Shown piece after piece: positions 56,601-59,480 of a stretch of DNA of 64,000 bases. Under the pieces are notes generated by a model. That model did not search any database. It saw nothing but the letters and a program-made list of their open reading frames with translations, and had not been told where the DNA came from. A program made the position numbers and the translations under genes. Source of the DNA: Paracyclopina nana (Eukaryota; Arthropoda; Copepoda; Cyclopoida; Cyclopettidae). Every line of letters begins with the position of its first letter. Within the stretch, counting starts at the first letter, position 1. The stretch covers positions 1,736,001 through 1,800,000 of the forward strand of contig JAGUCH010000001.1 of the NCBI GenBank assembly GCA_019096065.1. The letters run 5' to 3'.

Positions 56601-59480
56601 AATACGAGTTAGGAACTCATCCAGACCAAAACAAATGCATAATAAAGCACAGGTCGTGCTTGTCAATGAATTAGGGTCAAGTGCATCAATATATTTAACC
56701 ACATTTACAACCTGGCCTACTGGATCTTTAAGAGGCATAGTCCTAATGATTGCCGTAATATGATCATCCAACGGTCTAATTGGCTCCCTAGGAACAATTA
56801 CTATCCGAGTCCTATCCCAGACAGCTGCTATTTGTGCTGGGGTTACCGTAACAAACTCTAGTGCTTCAGGGTAAGCAACGTGTGGCAGAAATCTTTGCAA
56901 GACAGTCCTGCTGGTCCCATTTGGGTGGCATTGGGATAAGTACCCTTGAAAAGTGTCCTCACTAATCCCAAGATGTTGCAACAATCGATCCTTTACTTTC
57001 GTAACTTCCTCAGCCAGAGTAGGTCCAGTGATCCTAGAATCCTGATTAGCCATTCTTATCTTGTAAAAAGCGTGACGGAGTCACACGAAGTATTTCTTAT
57101 CTCTTAGAGGTGCAACGGAGTCACACGCAATATTCTGGTCTTAGTACACTACTGTGTGTACTAAATTCGGTAATACCGAATTAAAAGCTATACGCTGTTC
57201 AAAGCACAGGGAAGCTTGTCCTAATTACTACGCCGCGTCAAGTGACACAGAGAAAAAGGTTGCAGTTGCTAAGCTCGTTTATTTATTTTTTGTCTAGGCT
57301 ATGAGCGGCCAAGACAAAACACACACACAAACGCACGCACAAATACACACACTCACTTATTACAATATAAAAGATGGAGTAAAATTTGGCACTACTGGTG
57401 CCAACAGGTGTATGGATGGTAATTTCTTCTAAGTCTCTGAAACAAAGGTGCATCAACTTTTTACGCAAAAAAGGTATGCCACTTCGCCAACCAGTGTCGA
57501 CTCAGTGAATGAAAAATAAAAGTTTGCCCACTCCTCCTCGAGTTGCGGGCCGGCCAACCTTCCCTGTGCCCTCGGCAACTTGTCCAAGGTTAGCCAGTTT
57601 TTTGGGCCCCAAACACGCATTTTCCTTTGTGGCTCCCACTCTGGCTCCACGCGTGGCCTATTTGGGGTTTGTTGACTCACAACGGAGTCATGGATTACAT
57701 CATCTTCTTCCATCTGTGTGGCCAAACCCACGGACGAGACCCACTAGTGTCGCAACACTCTTGCGCTCACTCGCCCCATTATGGATAGGCAACAGAGGCT
57801 CAGGTCGCAACCTGCACCTTGGCTGGCTTTCCGGCTGCCATGGCACCCATACTCCAAGCTATGCCATGCGGAGCCTGCACGCATGCATTCACCTCCGGGA
57901 AAGACAGTGTCATTGTTACTTTGTGTAGGCCCATCATCATAACAATGGTCCATGGAAGACATCATCAACGGGCTGGTGGTACGTCACGGCCTGTACCTTC
58001 TTGCACTCCCCGCGCGCCAGTTCCAACCCGCCAACGGCATCAATGCGCAATTTGGGTCTAAGGGAATCTAAAGCCTACGCACCACATAGGCCCAAATGCC
58101 ATCGGAGTGACCCCCATCGGCTCGTCAGCCTTCGGGATTTTGCTTTTGTACTGTAGTAGACACACCCTGATCGCAATCAGCGTGCGGCCCAACCTGCGCC
58201 GCAGAGCAGGAATCTTGATCCACACCAAGACATTTTCCGGGACTTCGTAGTATTTTGGTCATCAAACCTTTAGGAGAGAGAGTGGCCTTCAATCCCTCCG
58301 GGGCCTCCAAAATGGTGTGCGACGGTCACACCCTCTGAAGCCTAGGATGGTTAGCATCGGCTTCATGGTCACGGTACCGTTCGCAGCCTCCGGGTGCTGG
58401 CCGGATGTCTACCCGCCTTGGACCCAAAGCCGCAGCCTCGGTGCTCCAACTCCGGCGAGATACATCACATGGCAAGCTTCAGTGCTGTAGACCAGTGATT
58501 GGGCCTCCTACCCTCGTCCTCAACGGCCTCAACAGCCTCAGACGAGGATGCATAACTGCCCAGGAAACCTCTATACAAGTTATGGTCGAACAAAGTCAAA
58601 CAAGGTTGTCGTATTCACTCAGCTTTTAACACCACACAAATTAATGGCAGCAAATACAAAGAAATAAGTACTGCAGTAAATATTCTTGTGGCCATCTTCT
58701 TCATGCCTCAGCACACTTTGGAGAACTTTGGTGGGACAATAGCAGGGCAGAGCTCACTCAATGGGCTATGTGCACTTGGTCCATGTCTTGTTTCTCTGAA
58801 GTCCCCCATCGAACTCCCCGAGTCTTCTCCTTCTTCTCCACTCGATGCATCGCAGCAAGTTCCATCAGCTTCCATCTGCTTCTCTCCGTTATCATGCAGC
58901 TGCAGGTCCTCTCTATGTAGCAGCTAGCAACTCCTCCACACAATGGCTAGCAACTTCTCCACTCAAGGTCAGGTGAATTGCCATAGGTAAGGCTCAACGC
59001 ATAGGTAGTAGCAGCAACAGCAGCAACAATCAGAGAGTTGGAGGAGATGAAAAGGTGTTTTTTGAGAAGGGAGGTTTTGTGATTTTGAGGTGGTGATGTA
59101 GCGGTGAATGGGCAACCTTCCGGACTTCTGGCGGCTCCACGGGCTCCACGGTTTCCACAGGTTCCACTGGAGGGGTCCAATCAAGTCCTATTCTGGTCGT
59201 AACGTGCACCAGAGACATGATGTACTTATTGCCCATCAGCCGGAGGCCAACAATTGGCCGTCCTCGGACCACTGAATACAATTGACACACCCATCGTGGC
59301 CTTCAAGCTGAGTCTCGAGGCCAAGACGTTGAATTGAGGCCGATGTCACTTGGAACTGACGACGAAAATCGAGGCTGCTCAACAGCTGAAAAGAAAAAGT
59401 TCTTTTTCCGCCAAATGTTTGTTTACGTTTTTGCAGCTTACTGAAACCTCTCGCCGAAAGAGGCCGGTCGTCAAATCCAT
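32679..59480 (-). CDS. WDTC1: WDTC1/adipose orthologue, split by element B
   Basis: WD40 plus TPR protein, in animals a DDB1-CUL4 substrate receptor that limits fat storage (Drosophila adipose). Exons: 59480-59442, 59385-59239 then 36031-35748 (one exon cut by element B), 35640-35451, 35387-35069, 35014-34678, 34621-34385 and 33066-32679. With the insert and one GCCG removed, the frame is open for about 646 residues. Visible: the start 'RLGLETQLEGHDGCVNC', WD repeats, the TPR block around GNRAAAYIKRNWNGD, the conserved RFCGHCNTTTDIKEANFFG and the C-terminal GPVQCR(T/P)S end. All follow human WDTC1 closely. The insertion lies in blade 1, between the codons for LLASG and SDD. On this haplotype no normal mRNA is expected unless 23 kb were spliced out. 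An ACSL gene lies downstream. Confidence 0.93.
33097..33487. repeat. MITE in a WDTC1 intron
   Basis: Terminal inverted repeats of at least 25 bp: GTCTGACCGTTCAAAATTGG at the left, and its reverse complement CCAATTTTGAACGGTCAGAC at the right. Weaker inverted similarity continues inward (TGGAAAGATTGAGCC versus GGTTCAAGCTTTCCA). It is about 390 bp with no coding capacity. The inner part is related to 19635-19720. Confidence 0.8.
36032..36035. other. Target-site duplication GCCG (left)
   Basis: GCCG precedes the element at 36032-36035 and follows it at 59239-59242. One copy belongs to the WDTC1 exon. Confidence 0.88.
36036..36961 (-). repeat. Element B 3' LTR
   Basis: 926 bp, beginning TGATGGGCAATAAG on the minus strand and ending GCACACCA. 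It has the same length as 58313-59238, the shared open frames translate identically, and I saw no difference. The sequence just before it on the minus strand (AGGGCCGGGGAA) is a polypurine-tract candidate. Confidence 0.93.
37066..38952 (-). CDS. Element B membrane glycoprotein, envelope position
   Basis: 628-residue predicted type I membrane glycoprotein in the normal place of env, directly before the 3' LTR. It has a signal peptide (LAFILTLLGSGTWG), an ectodomain with about 15 Cys and several N-x-S/T sites (for example NTTP, NLTV, NRTC), a membrane span near residues 555-577 (WEIILTVSLLSAALGFTCMG) and a basic cytoplasmic tail of about 50 residues. I do not recognise the family; it is unlike the env of element A and unlike baculovirus F proteins as far as I can tell. 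An upstream TATA box (39009-39018) suggests its own transcript. Entry or fusion is inferred from position and topology only. Confidence 0.8.
   Translation of the reverse strand: MSFELAFILTLLGSGTWGLSNYPNTQFVLDEALCHSGHALVPVRVVHHPRMVKKAMVLDTKDYSGLLQSTIGVLNNIDTVVKEVKDKEDLVHIGNMLAVGEESTPNTIDKACSKRQGFVPFAPKTYEDMDVFLELLRYTAKESPLATKVTLCVKFRIVNEVPMSLDGKTTFPQVGYEKKPDDEIIAGYPCITGYFTVGQGPRTMTSVKAHAPHSDGKATICVQNDFVITHKDFVKSELSGRKSFLEKAYNAVMALAESGKSTKFTDGMIANTTPLRVPPKVSLAFRLLKGFSKVFLKSGLLPNDLQQVLSYADTVVQFARNFGQAGTRFSLPTLAHNSDRNAATITNVYEPLANTEQSGDFVTQGIVGYKEMDPTPEVTYHIVSRSKDGFLLHDRYLTRRNDLVFVSREIPIYSDCFVHDHNLTVCENKDFDLTEGVQHCAKVLLGLALGDPFDACELEPLKTNTLTDVGCANYKGFLNLVSSAMINRTCLNDFKNSVVLEPGSYQILSNCKVSLGTQSTGYEDSPWESDMVKFFTKFPEDELGGLFNNWEIILTVSLLSAALGFTCMGILIWKRRRVCSRCYDDGGYVRPNTSRPRLRYNRGDRKKDADQNQRLTVRMSGLGGATLV
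39009..39018 (-). promoter_or_regulatory. TATA box candidate for the glycoprotein gene
   Basis: Minus-strand GTTTATAAGG lies about 57 bp upstream of the ATG at 38952, in the gap between the glycoprotein and basic ORFs. Confidence 0.45.
39191..39895 (-). CDS. Element B basic ORF, unknown
   Basis: 234 residues, no signal peptide or membrane span. It is net basic in its second half (KPRRGPRLYADVARGRP, HAKRSKVDKNKER), which suggests RNA or nucleocapsid contact. I do not recognise it. Its ATG overlaps the stop of the preceding ORF in the string ATGCTAG (39895-39889). This suggests coupled termination and reinitiation from one mRNA. A GT-AG intron joining the two ORFs (gtgagt to ctag) was tested and does not keep frame. 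Confidence 0.6.
   Translation of the reverse strand: MLDNLPVYNLPDKMEYDENVHKLANVRSWSAVQSPTAVGYYVHGIRGQGGAQLPVVVSKHYTKRGCIQIMPTLDSSFWDPRMFHDLTSPYVQLYVGPPSCLNNGVAQAPRKLDVKIDMTALLPTMVAQFVDRAIGTYPQCVRYTAGARPQKLAAFVEKSWQQKPRRGPRLYADVARGRPFGTGTNGPDILHAKRSKVDKNKERVNYLLQAKMEEMTPSDIKVFTEAINGFVGQF
39889..40563 (-). CDS. Element B acidic ORF, unknown
   Basis: 224 residues. The first half is acidic and probably disordered (SLITESMEGESALVSMMETD, ELLKDDEPVMD); the second half is more ordered and basic. An acidic ORF followed by a basic ORF and then a glycoprotein recalls the P-M-G order of mononegaviruses, but I see no homology and regard that as a superficial likeness. Its start faces the plus-strand gene at 40850 across a 286-bp gap with a palindromic TATA. 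Confidence 0.55.
   Translation of the reverse strand: MPESVGHTCKDVYKKGRLRPYSNSLEMSDSLNSLDNLRMSLITESMEGESALVSMMETDKTGEFNEQEVSELLKDDEPVMDRNMPAVNIENQAQNQTTRHQDQEEPLEVPLERVSSSLGYPLPFEDLIRPPHMEGLQAYAREASRTRATIQQHYDASLLKIATKEVMTVGKEVPFDLTIRINGEPYERTEPRRPLKVKNFDCIELIIEPVSKGGDSIFLLYFRC
40564..40849. promoter_or_regulatory. Probable bidirectional promoter inside element B
   Basis: Separates divergent genes. It contains CTTATAAG at 40653-40660, a palindrome that reads as a TATA box on both strands, and the palindrome GCGTGCGCGCACGC at 40667-40680. Either strand would start transcription within about 150 bp of its ATG. Confidence 0.45.
40850..41900 (+). CDS. Element B antisense spliced membrane protein 1
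   Basis: Not recognised. Three exons, 40850-41218, 41287-41622 and 41691-41900, with canonical gtaagt/ttacag and gtaagg/ttttcag borders, join in phase to give 304 residues ending TAA 41898-41900. The N-terminus is Pro/Thr/acidic. One membrane span (about residues 115-138) is created exactly across the first intron (GASIGMAL then ILLGMLVYF). A basic juxtamembrane stretch follows (SRWCRRF), then a long C-terminal part with an Arg-rich cluster (KRRSRRARARDNRR) and an acidic tail. There is no signal peptide, so a tail-in topology is plausible. It runs opposite to the retroelement, so full-length element RNA would carry it as antisense and its introns would not be removed. AATAAA lies at 42209-42214. 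Confidence 0.7.
42390..43098 (+). CDS. Element B antisense spliced membrane protein 2
   Basis: Probable diverged relative of the preceding gene. Exon 42390-42416 (MAGFLHGLF) joins exon 42488-42646 (Thr/Ala/Pro-rich, PSTTTVAPATEAPVG). The third exon may start at 42705 (acag) or 42723 (ctctag), in the same phase. The first choice meets TAG at 42720-42722 after five codons. The second runs through one hydrophobic span (VAGAATYYVVVLPALAWV) and a basic part to TAG at 42927-42929. A further GT-AG intron follows the stop, and AATAAA is at 43093-43098. It is strikingly GC-rich compared with its neighbours. Whether the TAG is avoided by splicing or is a nonsense mutation cannot be told from sequence. 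Confidence 0.5.
43130..44931. repeat. Repeat-bearing spacer of element B
   Basis: There are no long open frames. Four degenerate copies of a GCATTCCAGCTCGGCCTTGA-like 20-mer occur at 43383, 43461, 43574 and 44454, with similar flanks at the second and fourth. A perfect palindrome ATGGTGGCGCCACCAT lies near 44183-44198. A TATA-like GTATATATACTCCCCCC near 44749 is followed by CAG|gtaagtat near 44820 on the plus strand. This could be a further promoter with a short non-coding exon. Confidence 0.5.
44932..46467 (-). pseudogene. Broken (or heavily spliced) gene of element B
   Basis: On the minus strand there is a signal-peptide-like start (MTVILVPIFYGVTTFTLS at 46467) running into a gtaagt. Coding-looking fragments follow in changing frames: about 46303-46064, 46040-45880, 45819-45490, 45500-45350 and 45210-44932. 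Several have Cys and N-x-T motifs. The frames are separated by stops and small shifts with no consistent intron borders, so a decayed secreted or membrane glycoprotein gene is the best reading. I have not reconstructed it. Confidence 0.4.
46487..49702 (-). CDS. Element B integrase with a very long tail
   Basis: Inserts element DNA into the host genome. The ORF begins inside the integrase zinc finger: C-x2-C is here (CMHC), while the matching H-x3-H (HLLHNH) is in the RT frame. The catalytic core has D in LVMIDLAKF, D in LLADNGAQ and E in NAYAENAI, with about 39 residues between the last two by my count, where 35 is usual. About 850 residues follow the core, rich in Ser/Pro/acidic residues. 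They contain two related motifs, NYRSLAGFQKYN (near 47155-47195) and NYRELAGIRKYG (near 46815-46850), each after an Arg-rich LR.RK stretch. The tail may be a separate fused product. A -1 frame change near 49711-49717 is needed to reach this ORF from RT. Confidence 0.85.
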   Translation of the reverse strand: MYSTYSARISRIIIGACMHCALYRQANTRFVGKGRFRIPTQPWELVMIDLAKFDDTLVKGSSAKDLLVFVDVYSKMIIAKPLLDAKYKQVANAMEEVISLFGVPKTLLADNGAQLTTNKALQRLVDRYKIKELCHYRTLSPYKHSNAYAENAIRIIRSALVLNSNSYNMRLCDVFKTSIYAINNRPLTYLAYTDDKGVKITPTPFSLFFDKMPFYHLGRDVFEILSESEDKIHKAEWRQRMREYDLEEQFHLEKMKATERPSFKPEIGSLVLVIKHPINKQRYKFMDDLFEVIDIGQHSTVTVKPYLYDGLTREVSLDHVKLYRFHELYRFLPEKLSNLLKRPYTPEEILRKKARNEVIEFLEGAAPESHDYSLRGHTKASSIVASQSSLISQSTSMDTEPSAIHQTYKRSGSILMQKAASLFKPSDILRIQEENKQLVQKQWEQYDRKKLEEKYLADNAGNNILHKEASDSLSDTGTDEFIEQAIALSANTGPNEAFYEDMLALSQRGPPTFAEMAQQERLYPNLPSVKPDHISTPDRSNVSEGTLAGVSPVKWAFRGQYRDQRVPDIPESPEKYHTPDQSMSATPNKDNDNIEEIVEKAASFIAPSKFDTDLESLSAGLESMQLALPTDPFGGNTHDDENESSDSDDTTTIYYTARKNLRRTPLTKSIKQNVQKAIDIVRRQLELSPRKRPPSPPIDNPMEGPSAPKPEIYGAEGGEPQVRYTIMKSPVRKPDLQPKNSELPNAGVPQTVPSTNVLEHPSAKVTPLGDLAMTEKEHLTHQATPGVAHPTVRQTGPVVPQPGTQKPPEAVVRAPYEPEKLSPLSFLPHNLRRRKNVNYRSLAGFQKYNKKNVPAGLPAIAQPDPSEALTRSEAALTTEQDTSPSQNVQQLLDTNLLVSSDQPSSSAATSFAEPKEPESSAAAQPAVDPGISEPTPLRILPRRQLRERKGTVNYRELAGIRKYGKEKSKVGKEQKYFPNIPRIAPLDREDKEFARVRFTNTKERPDQKERELLEEVIPNWKLNKNMAAVPDYIQFLKATGMDHQDDSNINEMKRLRLTYDELYKLAFKKFK
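49564..53001 (-). CDS. Element B reverse transcriptase and RNase H
   Basis: 1145 codons. The N-terminal third is unassigned and includes a Cys cluster CSCKPC. The RT has RKPRLLVDLTSFNK, SFDVTSGYDNLPVD and the catalytic YVDDLVV, then the gypsy-type thumb TKKQLQKFIGMTNWLSQYCP. RNase H follows (LVVDSGVISTSAL; conserved E in QREALGV; D in IVTDCLS). The end enters the first half of the integrase zinc finger and then runs out of frame. The upstream ORF 53658-53014 is in the same frame, separated only by one UGA, so this may be reached by stop readthrough. Confidence 0.87.
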   Translation of the reverse strand: MISRKGNYVFISANQSDGYEEITDVIISKFMKREKWDELPWAVIVPGHKLLSGEQKRIVIKMNMMVDKLKVVWLKYKYICPPCMTIALCPIESYLNGMDRVIITMMIHEYENYPLAYQRNELDKYFELNVLGAHGIMFKLSNNVELIFHVPSEHAENIGYLTTLMYIIIGQLRYQNVADDVWIRTLMDGDVHVGDPLCMATTAALLVLSGLQMYPDDLTKEDIKTKFGKFIPFVLEPHGCSCKPCLAKNMGIKVPLKSFTTIYEGPIVDTSVRQTVLKSPSELDLVSASLELSKDERNNQKLYDEVYNLLLKFPSEFDPLRVLNGVAGYTFPLKPEMILNMDLEHIPDEVREDFRDLLIEYKTIFSEDPRSYRLWNVEPMKFQLKDDKPLVPKVFNMSEYETTQVDRKIALMLSSGLIEIVDKSLNRYSACPCFLTSRPNDEKLPMKQRKPRLLVDLTSFNKNLIFTTSEHIVPPIPTLLGMLSNSCLMSSFDVTSGYDNLPVDSDSADMCCFAVTSPRSIYRSVFLKSKSCLQGIAIAPRMFAELLQQALNPEILPFTCVYVDDLVVACKNPGKPRPATLDDYIRHLGDLRKLFQSLKDLNALLQIKKTQLGVKEATVLGHLISIDENGIMTMRMPDKFRSAFDDFPIPTTKKQLQKFIGMTNWLSQYCPNMATYTAPLLDVLQTAQGKTGKFTFTAFQEKCFYKVIDEIKTGMSLALPRFKEGYLVVDSGVISTSALLMEVNEDGKAVCVGAHSARFPLSVCLSYHSFQREALGVLTMINHFKSILFAYERLVIVTDCLSIASVLASSFTGKDAFTHRLAARIYSLPVAWKLRAVPRTEVEVVDVLLNKYHQTPEGETVFYAPYSIAGQITKDIYANKYPLPDAIKDKVLTTQELLTHVYDTLVNSGTMSKTLLQKRLHCLNDKWVDMIGTKPPFVHDDTSTLLQAKHDDDEILEDEILSKLSHSFHGEADFDSPVNHIENNLRVDTVTVKRRISPHLPGITRNLLIKLQQNCEETQKIINLIMLSPPEKVPLDVAVKYRVLDGALLVIRKNVKLPFSVATNTKVYMSMPNCVYLMACIHLLHNHLGSKRLILFLPNLCIQLTQPESVVLLLVRACIVLYTAKLILGLLGRGVSASRLSHGNW
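53014..53658 (-). CDS. Element B protease-RT linker ORF
   Basis: 214 codons in the same frame as RT, ending in UGA at 53016-53014 (context AAG UGA AGC). The segment GTFPVNIGNNTEDPIYLNAH is typical of the stretch after the protease in Ty3/gypsy polyproteins. An acidic run (DSDSDEDDD) interrupts it. It overlaps the preceding ORF by 26 nt in the +1 frame. Confidence 0.65.
   Translation of the reverse strand: MDNNVRMTSKDGKHFMDFPGKSKHKKIPLLLSKEAFYPVAINEGITLLPGEEVTTMASLPHDLPVISNDIQIDSDSDEDDDLGRTHHQKNVYSGLVDKYLNFMPSNEYRGVTSDWALTAVTRKGTFPVNIGNNTEDPIYLNAHAVIGRARIVKKQKFKSTVAAHVANISLKALEHEMESCYCNYLDSHVIVQFTDINGLSFTDMHFFNAYEPLK
53633..54490 (-). CDS. Element B membrane-anchored aspartic protease
   Basis: 285 codons. 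Two adjacent hydrophobic spans near residues 80-120 (ISIILIVITICQYCLF, WPITVICSGAIIALWYYF) precede a retroviral-type protease with the active-site D-S-G in LHALFDSGAMVQIIS near residue 200. A membrane anchor on the protease is unusual for LTR elements. The ATG overlaps the stop of the capsid ORF as TAATG (54492-54488). Confidence 0.7.
   Translation of the reverse strand: MGPSTKTPNKNDKDSYILPSFMRGECNKEVGRAYFDYLKEQSVKNAEIMTRGSKDEKALVLAIRGRKSRFVPQHTMTVNEISIILIVITICQYCLFGWNYWPITVICSGAIIALWYYFVKGSTNDEQKTCSNDGIVTHLASVNANEAEPVTHFEPLPNPELEDDMLSIYSLKLHNVCERYFIPVEITGKIRLHALFDSGAMVQIISRTLVKLIEDKIGYTLPRVETNYVIKNFNGEEFPGNEAVSIQVAFGNRVLIRQAVFLVSDCDTLLMIGNFVISGQQCPDD
54490..55857 (-). CDS. gag: Element B Gag, capsid/nucleocapsid part
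   Basis: 455 codons from a GTG at 55857. The frame is open further upstream, overlapping the end of the first Gag ORF in the -1 frame, and no in-frame ATG is near. The middle is helical and capsid-like. A coiled-coil stretch (INELQSELARANFELSRQ) precedes two Cys/His knuckles, C-LF-C-NQM-H-YATQ-C and C-PL-C-KGL-H...C, of the CX2CX3H type seen in BEL/Pao Gag. It ends ARKQ at the TAATG overlap with the protease ORF. Confidence 0.72.
   Translation of the reverse strand: MESARRVILQMVDPNLSSGKKLIEMQKLFSVLSTRDEFTSLQKQILAEGYLKTPEISVAAGVSADTSRSIYDPTTMRGYIAAPTNGHVKYASSQSMKEIRHKYTKKFDLHSSSLTAENIINFLDYMANEAGRQHWSHAALLTAMCEASSQNTSEYFKGMAGEGKDGMELLWQDIFNYTQFVRKEDPYFLIQEMIRKPTECFTATLKAILRLRMKIHSTTIGDGGDAHAVSEAISDGFALLGRHWPQNYQSLVNKYNDYLLRANIPARSLHAYNIMMNLIGSDLGTYVPRDPDRAHKEERLPMVPNMRAKPRIAMVEATEEEVLDSASTMSAASGRSQRSAKIINELQSELARANFELSRQAVEVAMMKAESPSEKINRLGKTFNIDTSKLPEGNPLQTNGCLFCNQMHYATQCTNYPNTNLTSIRNDGTLCPLCKGLHLEFRGEQCWKTRPARKQ
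55887..57053 (-). CDS. Element B Gag, N-terminal part
   Basis: 388 codons from ATG 57053, the first substantial ORF after the 5' LTR and leader. It is soluble and helical, without a signal peptide, a membrane span or zinc finger. I assign it as Gag by position and by its continuity with the following ORF, which opens in the -1 frame before this one stops. Confidence 0.65.
   Translation of the reverse strand: MANQDSRITGPTLAEEVTKVKDRLLQHLGISEDTFQGYLSQCHPNGTSRTVLQRFLPHVAYPEALEFVTVTPAQIAAVWDRTRIVIVPREPIRPLDDHITAIIRTMPLKDPVGQVVNVVKYIDALDPNSLTSTTCALLCICFGLDEFLTRIEEKKDLQRIQEVDGSSMTYAMSGTHEMVATLISRNWLKIRAFGDGFSIVARLYGLQIDYFLNEPLNLKPQKTSGQSVHFPNNETSNAVPDMSSIASPPGTNHHEFTTGVDLNGQNKSVLTSTKMNPRDLHNLTNSVTLPPMEVVHRMVQKMLSGGHLNIQELNTVKAYYTKMHDASTANKIIASAQITAKHMVGAKVESIFSKNLERTLSIVDAATKERMVPELTSSTMSLLRFQRG
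57054..58312 (-). promoter_or_regulatory. Element B leader region with primer-binding site
   Basis: Untranslated leader between LTR and gag. Minus-strand TTTTGGAGGCCCCGGAGG follows the LTR end. A primer-binding site starting TGGAGGCCCCGG, 3 nt in, fits a tRNA ending ...CCGGGGCCTCCA, which I cannot name. A CA-rich microsatellite lies near 57320-57360, and a repeated string (CAACGGAGTCACACG) lies near 57110. A possible 86-codon ORF (ATG 57713 to 57453, acidic N-terminus) is unsupported. Confidence 0.5.
58313..59238 (-). repeat. Element B 5' LTR
   Basis: 926 bp, apparently identical copy of 36036-36961. GCCG follows at 59239-59242. Confidence 0.93.

Larger units (their letters stand above)
36036..59238 (-). 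mobile_element. Element B: giant ambisense LTR retroelement (23.2 kb)
   Basis: Bounded by 926-bp direct repeats with a constant offset of 22277 and flanked by GCCG. The replication genes read on the minus strand: from the right LTR come gag (57053-54490), protease region, RT-RNase H and integrase (to 46487). Then follow a broken gene (about 46467-44932), a repeat-rich spacer, two plus-strand spliced genes (40850-43100), and minus-strand acidic, basic and glycoprotein ORFs (40563-37066) beside the left LTR. The RT and integrase are Ty3/gypsy-like. The gag zinc finger CX2CX3HX4C recalls BEL/Pao elements. It is roughly twice to three times the size of an ordinary animal LTR element. Confidence 0.93.
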
